64,000 nt of DNA from Minicystis rosea (GTDB lineage Bacteria; Myxococcota_A; Polyangia; Polyangiales; Polyangiaceae): NCBI GenBank assembly GCA_001931535.1, contig CP016211.1, positions 12,446,377 to 12,510,376 of the forward strand. The letters run 5' to 3'. The first letter of the stretch is position 1, and each line of letters begins with the position of its first letter. The notes under the pieces are model-generated. The model had not been told where the DNA came from and made no database searches. It saw only the letters and a list, made by a program, of their open reading frames with translations. Below are positions 10,033-16,882 of the stretch, piece by piece. Position numbers and translations under genes: made by a program.

Positions 10033-11112
10033 TCAGTGATGATGGCCGTGGTCGCCGTCACCATTGCCATTGCCACCGCCGCCGGGACCGTGGCCGTCAC
10101 CATGACCGCCGCCGCCCGGGCCGTGGCCATCACCACCGCCGCCGGGACCATGACCACCACCGCCGCCCGGGCCGTGGCCATCACCACCACCGCCGGGGCC
10201 GTGACCACCGGGGCCGTGGCCATCACCACCACCGCCGCCGGGGCCGCCGGGCCAACCGCCGCCCGGTCCGTGACCGTCACCGGGGCCGTGTCCCGGGCCA
10301 TGACCATCACCGCCGGGCCCACCCGGCCAACCGCCGCCGGGGCCGCCGGGGCCGCCCGGCCAGCCGCCGCCGGGGCCGTTGGGCCAGCCCTGATTGCCGC
10401 CATTGCCGTATTGAGCAACGCGCTGGCGGATCCAGTTGCGCGCGAGGTCGACGCGGGCGAGGAGCGAAGCGCCGTCGCCGGTGCCGTCGCTCACGGCCAC
10501 GAGGACGTGCGTATTCTCGGCGAAGACCGGACCACCGTAATCGCCGGTCTCGGTGACCGGGGCCACCGCATAATGGTTGTCGTATCCGTGGCTCGCGGCG
10601 TTCACGGCCTCGACCGGAGCGCTCATGTAGAGCCCGTTGCTCGACACCTCGCCGTCGCGGGCGCGGCCCACGGCCACCACGCGATCGTCGCTCGCGAGCG
10701 GCCACGACGCGATCTCGGGATAACCATTGAGCCAGATGGCCCGGTCGAGGAACACGAGCGCGAGGCCGCGCGACGCGTCGCCGGGAGCGCTGTCGTAGAT
10801 CTCCGCCCAGCGCCCCAATGCGTCACCGTTGTACGAGCGCACGCGGAAGCGATCCATCCCGGACACGCAGCGGGCCGCGGTCAGCGCGACGCGCGGGGCG
10901 ACCAGCACGCCCGCGCAGGGCTCACCGAGGCTGCCATAGCGCTCACCGTCGATGAGGACGGCCTCGCGATAGGTATTGGCGCTCGAGCCATCCCGAATCG
11001 CGGCGGCCGCGCTCTCCGTGCTCTCGTCCTCGTCCGCCATCGGGGCGGCGCAAGCAGCGATGGTGCACGACAGCGGAATCAGACCAGCGAGCAGGAGATA
11101 TCTCGAATTCAT
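10033..11112 (-). CDS. Trypsin-fold lipoprotein lacking the catalytic triad, with Gly/Pro/His tail
   Basis: 359 residues from ATG 11112, preceded by a good site (agaggg, 7 nt spacer). The signal peptide ends in a lipobox (SCTIAAC, Cys21). Residues about 45-232 have the layout of an S1 trypsin-like protease: CAGVLVAPRVALTAARCVSG aligns with the LTAAHC block, and ETGDYGGPVF aligns with the GDSGGP block. The catalytic His is Arg81 and the catalytic Ser is Tyr192. The Asp block reads RGLALVFLDRAI instead of D-[IL]-A-L. All three triad positions are therefore replaced and the protein should be a non-proteolytic pseudo-enzyme. Residues 236-359 are a low-complexity tail of GGWPGGPGG and then GDGHGPGGG repeats ending in GDHGHHH, possibly metal-binding. 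It may act as a binding or adhesion protein. Confidence 0.85.
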   Translation of the reverse strand: MNSRYLLLAGLIPLSCTIAACAAPMADEDESTESAAAAIRDGSSANTYREAVLIDGERYGSLGEPCAGVLVAPRVALTAARCVSGMDRFRVRSYNGDALGRWAEIYDSAPGDASRGLALVFLDRAIWLNGYPEIASWPLASDDRVVAVGRARDGEVSSNGLYMSAPVEAVNAASHGYDNHYAVAPVTETGDYGGPVFAENTHVLVAVSDGTGDGASLLARVDLARNWIRQRVAQYGNGGNQGWPNGPGGGWPGGPGGPGGGWPGGPGGDGHGPGHGPGDGHGPGGGWPGGPGGGGGDGHGPGGHGPGGGGDGHGPGGGGGHGPGGGGDGHGPGGGGHGDGHGPGGGGNGNGDGDHGHHH

Positions 11113-11655
11113 GAGACCCTCTTTGCAGCTATCGAAGCTCGATATCCTGCTTCGCGCGGGCCGCGCACGGAGGGATGATTCCCCCCGTGTCACGCCTCCC
11201 GGCGCGCAGGAACATTGTATGTAGGTGTTTCTGCTATAGCGAAGATCTCCAGCATGTGAATGGCCCGCGTGAAGATCGCGCGCGCCGTGTGACCCGCTCC
11301 ACCGAAACCGCATGTCGGGGCTCGGCGAGCCCTGGAGAACAGGACGCCTTGCAAGGCACGCTGGTGCGCGAGGCTCCTTTTGCGCGCGGCCCAAATCAGG
11401 AGATGCCCTATGGCTTCAACCACTCTCCGACGAGGGCCATTGGGGTGCCGATGGGGCTCGTGACGAAAATGGCTGTCGGCGAATGGCGAATGCGAGCCGG
11501 ACTGCCATCGAGACAGGCTCGTTGGAATTCGGGAATGGCGGTGGGGAGCAGCGGAATGCGAGGGCGCTCGCCATCACGACGGGCCCGGGGGATTTCGGGT
11601 TTGGAGCTTATTCGGTAGAGCGGGCCAGCGCGTCTCGGCCTTCGATGAGCGGCGC
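11113..11655. other. Intergenic region upstream of the pseudo-protease, with imperfect repeats
   Basis: 543 bp. The left part should hold the promoter and leader of the pseudo-protease. The right part contains two diverged copies of a segment of about 66 bp (roughly 11480-11545 and 11546-11612). Translated on the minus strand they give related peptides (PEIPRARRDGERPRI and PEFQRACLDGSPARI, each ending PTAI), but no start, signal or family supports a gene. Confidence 0.5.
11214..11219 (-). promoter_or_regulatory. Possible -10 box for the pseudo-protease gene
   Basis: Reads TACAAT on the minus strand (5 of 6 to consensus), about 100 bp before ATG 11112, in a short AT-richer patch. The matching -35 (ttcgct region) is weak, so this is tentative. 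Confidence 0.3.
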
Positions 11656-12060
11656 TCAAGGCCCCTTCGGGCACTCCGGCAGAGGGCGTGGCGTCTGGTG
11701 GGTCAGCGTCCAGCCGAAGTAAGCGAAGTCCACGAGGAGCACGAGGCCGCCGGCGCGGGCGATGGCGAGCACGATGGCGGTGCGGGCCAACGCGCGGGAG
11801 AGCGCGCCGCGCGCGCTCACGATCCAGGTGAGCCAACCGAAGACGACGGCGGCGACGACGGCGGCCGCGGTGGCGCCGAACCAGCCCATGGCGAGGCCGA
11901 GCGCGGGCTTGCCGATCACCCAACGATGCTCGAGCGGCATGTACCAAGGCACGGGCCAGCCACCGAGGCTGACGCCGAGGTACACGAGCCCGGCGGCGGC
12001 GCGCGCCACCAGGAAGGCCGCGAAGATCCGCGCGGCGGCGGAGGCCGTGCGCTCGCTCAT
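11656..12060 (-). CDS. Small polytopic membrane protein, third gene of the radical SAM operon
   Basis: 134 residues with about four hydrophobic helices (RIFAAFLVARAAAGLVYLGV, LAMGWFGATAAAVVAAVVFG, AIVLAIARAGGLVLLVDFAY and the connecting segments) and a short Pro-rich tail. No family recognised. ATG 12060 overlaps the stop of the preceding gene as ATGA, so it is translationally coupled to the membrane protein before it. The only polar residues inside the membrane region are isolated His, Arg and Asp (LEHRW, ARAGG, VDFAY). It probably forms a complex with its partner. Confidence 0.72.
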   Translation of the reverse strand: MSERTASAAARIFAAFLVARAAAGLVYLGVSLGGWPVPWYMPLEHRWVIGKPALGLAMGWFGATAAAVVAAVVFGWLTWIVSARGALSRALARTAIVLAIARAGGLVLLVDFAYFGWTLTHQTPRPLPECPKGP

Positions 12061-12545
12061 CCGACGCCTCGCACCGACACCACGAGGATGCCGGCGATCA
12101 CGTTGAGCCACACCACCGCGCAAACGATGAAGCTCATCACCGCGTAGACGCGGGTGAGCGCCGGTGTCTCCGCGGGACGCAGGGTGAGGGCGAGCGCACC
12201 GAGCGCGACGGCGACGGTGATCGTGAGCGAGGCGAAGACCTCTTTCACGTCGAAGAGCCCCGCGTACTCGGGCGCGTGACGATCGAGCCACAAGCCGCGG
12301 ACGTGCACGCGGTAGCTCGGATAGAGGAGCGCGCCGAGGATGAAGGTGGCGACGTACGCCACGCTCACGACCTTGGCGTACGTCTTCTCCAGCGCTTGCC
12401 GGTGGAAGCGGCCCGCGAGGTAATGGCGCATCTGCAAGGCGTGGTGCGTGGAGGCGCCGATGAGCACGATGCTTCCGCCCGCGTGCAGGACGAGGAGCAG
12501 ACGGCGAAAGCCGTAGAGGAAGACTTCGGGGGTGCAGGGGTTCAT
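12057..12545 (-). CDS. Four-helix membrane protein with His motifs, second gene of the radical SAM operon
   Basis: 162 residues. Four helices are evident: LLLVLHAGGSIVLIGASTHH, VSVAYVATFILGALLYP, FASLTITVAVALGALALTL and VYAVMSFIVCAVVWLNVIAG. His residues in the first helix (LHAGG, STHH) and next to it (ALQMRH) could ligate haem or metal, as in cytochrome b-like four-helix proteins; this is a structural guess. ATG 12545 overlaps the stop of the radical SAM gene (ATGA), and its own stop overlaps the next start the same way. A much longer open frame runs upstream in this frame, but it is a shadow of the radical SAM gene. Confidence 0.75.
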   Translation of the reverse strand: MNPCTPEVFLYGFRRLLLVLHAGGSIVLIGASTHHALQMRHYLAGRFHRQALEKTYAKVVSVAYVATFILGALLYPSYRVHVRGLWLDRHAPEYAGLFDVKEVFASLTITVAVALGALALTLRPAETPALTRVYAVMSFIVCAVVWLNVIAGILVVSVRGVG

Positions 12546-13810
12546 GAGCGGGTGGGATCGGGCGTGACGGCGTGGTGCGCGCGCACGCGCGGGCACTCGG
12601 GATCGGGAGCGAAGGCGCCGCCGTGCGCGCGGCGGGAGACGACTTGGCAGCCGCCGCGACACACCGAGAAGAGCGCGCACGAGCGGCACGGCTCGGGCGG
12701 CGCGGCGTGGTACGCGCGGAGCGCGCCGAGGAATGGATCGGCATCGATCGCGGCCGCGAGATCGCGGCGCGCGGCGCCGAGCGGGATGGGCGCGGCGGCG
12801 GGCCCGGGGAGGAAGCTGCACGCGCCCGCGTCGCCGTTCACGGTGAGCGCGCCCAGGTGACGCGCGGCCTCGCAGCCGAACACGCCCAGCTTGCCGAGCA
12901 TGGCCGCGGCGTCGGCCCCATCGAGAGCAGCGCCGGCTTGTCCGGCGCGGGGTTTGGGGCCGCTCGCGGCCCCATCGTAACCGGAGGCCGCGCCGAGCAA
13001 ACCCTCCGAGAGCAGCGGGACCATGGCGCAGTCGATGCGCACGCGCAGGCGCTGGTCCGCGATGATGCGCTCGATGGCGGGCCAGAGCGCGCGCTGCTCG
13101 TCGGGGCCGAGGCGGCGCTCTTCGTAGCTCGGATCGTCGGCGCGGCCCGCAGGCTTGTAGCGAAGGAGCTGAATCTCCCCCGCGCCCAGATCGGCGATGC
13201 GCCGCGCGGTCGCGTCGAGGCGCGGAAATGACGCGCGCGTGAGCACGAAGTTCACGCCCACGGGGATGCCCGCGGCCGCGAGCGTGGCGATGGCCCGCTC
13301 GGCGCCGGGCTCGCCCGCGAAGCCGCGCACGGCCTCGTAGCCGCCGTCGACGCCGTCGTGGCTCACGTTGATTTGCGCGAAGGCGCGCAGCTCTTCGGCG
13401 CGCGCGGGCGTGAGGCCGATGCCGCTCGTGGTCATCACCGGCACGAGGCCGAGCCGGCGCGCCTCCGCGGCGACGGCGCCGAGATCGCGTCGCGTCAGCG
13501 GCTCGCCGCCGCCGAACGCGATGGTGGAGACGCCGGCCGCGCGCGCCTCCGCGAGCCGCGCGGCGATCACCTCGAACGGCGGCTCGTACCCTTCGGGCCG
13601 CGCGTCGAGATAACAGCCGGCGCACGCCGCCGGGCAGCGCGCGGTGACCGCGACATGGAGCTCGAGTGGGCGCGTGGCGAGGCCCACGGCCCGCCCATGC
13701 GGCACGCCGAGACGATCGGCGAGGCGCGCGTCCACCGCCACGAGCGTGGCATCGTCGAGTCGAACCCACGCACCGAAGGGCTCGGGGCGCGACCAAGCAA
13801 CGGGCGGCAT
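12542..13810 (-). CDS. Radical SAM / SPASM-domain protein
   Basis: 422 residues from ATG 13810, which has GAGGA 5 nt upstream. An N-terminal segment of about 50 residues precedes the radical SAM core: the 4Fe-4S-binding CPAACAGC (Cys59, 63, 66), the SAM-binding GGEPLTRRD, and MTTSGIGLT. The C-terminus has a Cys-rich SPASM-like region (FGCEAARHL, GACSFLPG, EPCRSCALFSVCRGGC, DPECP) that should bind auxiliary Fe-S clusters. Such proteins modify peptides (PqqE, anSME and RiPP maturases) or cofactors. No precursor peptide is visible beside it. An 18-residue low-complexity insertion (about residues 279-296) coincides with a palindromic DNA element. It is the first gene of an operon with two membrane proteins joined by ATGA overlaps. 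Confidence 0.88.
   Translation of the reverse strand: MPPVAWSRPEPFGAWVRLDDATLVAVDARLADRLGVPHGRAVGLATRPLELHVAVTARCPAACAGCYLDARPEGYEPPFEVIAARLAEARAAGVSTIAFGGGEPLTRRDLGAVAAEARRLGLVPVMTTSGIGLTPARAEELRAFAQINVSHDGVDGGYEAVRGFAGEPGAERAIATLAAAGIPVGVNFVLTRASFPRLDATARRIADLGAGEIQLLRYKPAGRADDPSYEERRLGPDEQRALWPAIERIIADQRLRVRIDCAMVPLLSEGLLGAASGYDGAASGPKPRAGQAGAALDGADAAAMLGKLGVFGCEAARHLGALTVNGDAGACSFLPGPAAAPIPLGAARRDLAAAIDADPFLGALRAYHAAPPEPCRSCALFSVCRGGCQVVSRRAHGGAFAPDPECPRVRAHHAVTPDPTRS
12913..12977. mobile_element. 54-bp palindromic element inserted in frame, 11-bp flanking repeats
   Basis: An 11-bp direct repeat cggccccatcg stands at 12913-12923 and 12967-12977. Removing one repeat plus the intervening DNA removes exactly 54 bp (18 codons). 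The segment contains two perfect hairpins: gcgccgg-cttgt-ccggcgc (12930-12948) and ggggccgc-tc-gcggcccc (12956-12973). This is the architecture of a small REP/RPE-like palindromic insertion with a target-site duplication. The reading frame is kept, adding a Gly/Ala/Pro-rich stretch between two DGA tripeptides. Confidence 0.6.
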
Positions 13811-14034
13811 CGTCCTCGGTCTAGCGAAGCTCGGCGGGGGCGTCACGCCTCGTGGCGTAGGTCACGTCGCGAGGCACGCGAGCGGACGCGAGCGCGGCAG
13901 CGCGCCGCACACCGCCTCATCGAGAAGGGCGAGGCGTCATGCGAGCACGACGCCGATGTCGTTGGGCGGGAGCGGTGGTTGGCTCGCTACCGCCACGGGG
14001 TGGAATGTCGGCCCTTCCACGCGAGGTCACATCT

Positions 14035-15891
14035 TCACCGCCGAAGCGGCTTCCGCCTCTCCCACGCGCCCCTGAGCGCTGCGGCCTGTTGCGCGCGCAC
14101 GCCGGGCTCCGCCGTGCAGTCGTACGTCGCCGCGAGCCGATGCGCGATCTCGATCCCTGCGAGATCGCGCGGCGTGAACCGCCAGCGGCGGGCGCCGTGG
14201 AGTTGCAGGTTGCCCTCGACGGGGCCGCTCGTGTCGTCGAGCGCCGTGAGCAGGAGCGCGGCGGCCTCTCCCTCCGACGGGCCCCGGTGCGCGGCTGCGC
14301 CGAGCAGGAGGACGAAGCGATCTTCGAGCGGCAGGCGTGGATACAGGGCGAAGAGACCACCCAGGTCGGCGGTGCTCGCGTGCTCGAGCATCAGGGTCAC
14401 GAGATCGGTGGAGAGCACGTTCCACCGCGGATCGCCCGGCGCGTGCGTCTGTTTCGCGAAGCGCTCCAGCCGCTCGCTCGCGCCCTGCACGAGCGCTCTG
14501 GACCAGCTCGCGTCGCGTCGATCGAGGAGCCCGCGCGCCGCGGACACGCGGGCTTCGATGAGGTGCCCGTCGCGGATCTCGCCCGAGAGGAAGCCGCGCT
14601 GCGCGTCACCGGGAGCTTTCGCCAGCAGCGTCACGAGACGGAGGCGCGGCGTCCCCTCGGCGTGCCGCGCGGCGGCGATGATCTCCTCCACGCCGCGCGC
14701 CGGGTCGGCGGCCATCCGTGCCCTCGCTTCGTCCACGATCTCCGGGGTCGCGGCGGCATCGTCGAGGAGGCCGCGCGCTCGGGTGTTCGCCCACCACGCC
14801 TCCGCCTCGGCGCGGCTCTTCGCGCGGGGGGCGATCGCGGCGAAGACGGATCGCGCCACGTCGCGGTAGCGCTGCAAATCGAGCAAGGGCCGCCCGCCGA
14901 CGAGCGGTATGCCCGCCCGCGCCTCGACGTCGCGCACGGCGCGAAAGTCGATGCAGGGCAGGACGCGGTCGTCGTCCCAGAGCGCGATCACAGCTGGCAA
15001 CGCGCTGAAGCCGAGGGCGCGCAGACGGCCCTCGGCGTTTTGCGGATCCGGGGCCGTGGCGAGGCACCGCTTCCGATCGTCGCGCAGCGCGCGGAGCGCG
15101 CCCTCCACGCGGGCCGTGAGGAAGTCGACCGGCGCGGCGGGGCGGCGATCGTCGTCGATCGTCTTCGCGACCGCACCGGCCAGCTCCTGTGCACGGCGGC
15201 CCGCGTCGCCGCCGAGATGGGCGCCGAGATCGGCGAGGCGCGCGTGGAAGGCCTCGCGGCCGAGGGCTCGATCGACGCTCCCATACGCTTCGAAGAGCTG
15301 CCGTAAGAGGGTGCGACCGATGAGCTCGCGCAGACGGCTCGTGATCTCGGTGCCCGCCCCCGGATCGCCGAGCGCGTGGATCGCGACGGCGAGGTGACGC
15401 GCGGCCTCGGCGTCGAAACCGTTCTCGTGCGCGCCGCGCGCGAGATGGAAGTGGAAGAGGGGTTCTCGTGGCTCCGCGTCGGGCGGCGCGAGGGCGTCGA
15501 GCTTGCCCGGGAGATCGCCCGCGCGCGCGAGCACCTGGAACGAGGGCGGACGCGTCTCGCGCGCATGCGCCTCGCGCGCATACGTGATCGGCGCGAGGCC
15601 GTGGGCGACCACGAAGCGCTGCGGGTCATCCGCGATCAGGAAGCCGAGGTCGCGCTCGTCGTCGCCGTCGATCGTGCGCGCGCCTTCGACACGCACCAGC
15701 GAAGCCCCGGCGAGCTTCGGCAGGCCGAGCGCTCCGGTCCAGGCAAAGAACGCATCGAGCTCGGCCGACGTGAGCTCACGCTGTGGAGACCAAGCGAGCG
15801 CCGCGGGATCGGAGGGCGTGCTTGGCCGATACGGATGTGGACCGGCGCAGCCGAGCGCCAGCGCCGCGATTAAGAACACCCCTCTTCTCAC
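14035..15891 (-). CDS. Large lipoprotein of unknown function
   Basis: 618 residues. The N-terminus MRRGVFLIAALALGCAG is a signal peptide with a lipobox (LALGC), so the protein is predicted to be lipid-anchored. The first 190 residues include an N-terminal domain with FAWTGALGLPK and LGFLIADDPQRFVVAHGL. The rest is helical and Ala/Arg/Leu-rich with HEAT/TPR-like character (RLRELIGRTLLRQLFEAYG, VSAARGLLDRRDASWSRALV, FVLLLGAAAHRGPSEGEAAA), suggesting a scaffold. No catalytic motif seen. It probably starts its own transcript, since the 62-bp gap separates it from the secreted-protein gene, also on the minus strand. Confidence 0.75.
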   Translation of the reverse strand: MRRGVFLIAALALGCAGPHPYRPSTPSDPAALAWSPQRELTSAELDAFFAWTGALGLPKLAGASLVRVEGARTIDGDDERDLGFLIADDPQRFVVAHGLAPITYAREAHARETRPPSFQVLARAGDLPGKLDALAPPDAEPREPLFHFHLARGAHENGFDAEAARHLAVAIHALGDPGAGTEITSRLRELIGRTLLRQLFEAYGSVDRALGREAFHARLADLGAHLGGDAGRRAQELAGAVAKTIDDDRRPAAPVDFLTARVEGALRALRDDRKRCLATAPDPQNAEGRLRALGFSALPAVIALWDDDRVLPCIDFRAVRDVEARAGIPLVGGRPLLDLQRYRDVARSVFAAIAPRAKSRAEAEAWWANTRARGLLDDAAATPEIVDEARARMAADPARGVEEIIAAARHAEGTPRLRLVTLLAKAPGDAQRGFLSGEIRDGHLIEARVSAARGLLDRRDASWSRALVQGASERLERFAKQTHAPGDPRWNVLSTDLVTLMLEHASTADLGGLFALYPRLPLEDRFVLLLGAAAHRGPSEGEAAALLLTALDDTSGPVEGNLQLHGARRWRFTPRDLAGIEIAHRLAATYDCTAEPGVRAQQAAALRGAWERRKPLRR

Positions 15892-15953
15892 GGTGAGTAG
15901 CAGACCGTGTGTGGTTTGGTCGTGTCAATCTCGTCGAGCAGCGGGTTCTGCGC

Positions 15954-16280
15954 TCAACGCGCCCGGCACCCCACCTTCGGCTTGAAGACGCTCGCCGGCG
16001 AATTGCGAAACGTCGTCAGCTCGATCGTCTTCTTCGCATCCACCGTCGCCTGGATGGGCTCCGGCGCGACATCGGTGCTGACGGTGCAGGCGACGGCTTT
16101 GTCACAACCATTCTCAATCGTGACCACGTGATCGTAGCCGAGCGCTCGCGCCCGCGCCTCGCCCGAGCTCTTCACGCACGTGAGCTCCGGCTTCGTCTGC
16201 GCGACCGTCGCCTTTGCGTGCGCCATCACGGCGACGGCCACGAACGAAGCGAGGAGGGCCAAGCGGAGCGGCGTTCTCAT
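15954..16280 (-). CDS. Small secreted Cys-containing protein
   Basis: 108 residues from ATG 16280. A clear Sec signal peptide (MRTPLRLALLASFVAVAVMAHA) is followed by a short domain with four Cys (LTCVKS, NGCDK, VACTV, VGCRAR) that could make two disulfides. The core VTIENGCDKAVACTVSTDV followed by a region ending FKPKVGC has the look of a small beta-sandwich. No named family recognised. Confidence 0.72.
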   Translation of the reverse strand: MRTPLRLALLASFVAVAVMAHAKATVAQTKPELTCVKSSGEARARALGYDHVVTIENGCDKAVACTVSTDVAPEPIQATVDAKKTIELTTFRNSPASVFKPKVGCRAR

Positions 16281-16374
16281 GCGCGCATTGTGGATCCGAG
16301 CGAGGGAGCGCGTCCAATCGGCGGCGCTTGCGGAACGAGCCGCCGAATCGAGGTTCCCCGTGGAGGCGATTCCG

Positions 16375-16767
16375 ATGCGACGCATGGCAGATGGGATCCT
16401 CGTGATCGTGCTGGCCGCGCTCGGCTCTCCGCCACCGGGCGGGCCATCGTCCGCGTCCGGCGGCCCCGAGACCACCGCGGGCGGCGAGTCAGGAACAGCG
16501 CCGTCCACCGCCTCCGGGCGCAGTGAGGGCCATTTCGACATTGGCGGTGGGCTCGGCGGAGCGGGGCTCGGTGGTCTCGATCTGGGCGCCGGCCTCGGCC
16601 TCGGCGGCGGCTTCGGTGGAGGCATGCGGGGCGGAATGGGATTCGGCGGCGGAAGCAGCTTTGGCGGCGGAAGCAGCTTTGGCAGCGGAAGCAGCTTTGG
16701 TGGCGGAAGCAGCCTCGGCGGAAGCGGCAGCGGCCGCGGTTGGGGGGCAGGCTTCTTCGGGCTTTGA
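16375..16767 (+). CDS. Secreted glycine-rich protein
   Basis: 130 residues from ATG 16375, chosen because ggagg lies 8 nt upstream. A hydrophobic N-terminus (ADGILVIVLAALG) acts as signal or anchor. A Pro/Ser/Gly linker follows, then Gly-rich sequence: first LGGAGLGGLDLGAGLGLGGG, then repeats of GGGSSF and GSGSSF. The repeat is visible in the DNA as an 18-bp tandem unit (ggcggaagcagctttggc) at about 16650-16725. Secreted Gly-rich proteins are often structural; nothing shows a specific role. Confidence 0.6.
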   Translation: MRRMADGILVIVLAALGSPPPGGPSSASGGPETTAGGESGTAPSTASGRSEGHFDIGGGLGGAGLGGLDLGAGLGLGGGFGGGMRGGMGFGGGSSFGGGSSFGSGSSFGGGSSLGGSGSGRGWGAGFFGL

Positions 16768-16882
16768 AGGAGATCGGGAGCTCGCCATCGAGCCTGCGAC
16801 TCCACCTCTCGCGAGAGGGCCAATCGAGGTGCAGGCACGATGAGCCTTTCGTGTCGCATGTGCAACGCTCTACGCTCCGCGC

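Noticed and set aside
12057..13796. 579-residue frame covering the radical SAM gene and the membrane protein
   Set aside because: Only its last 162 codons look like protein; the remainder is an out-of-frame reading of the radical SAM gene.
12542..13810. RiPP cluster with precursor peptide
   Set aside because: No short Cys- or Gly-rich peptide ORF with a ribosome site was found next to the radical SAM gene.
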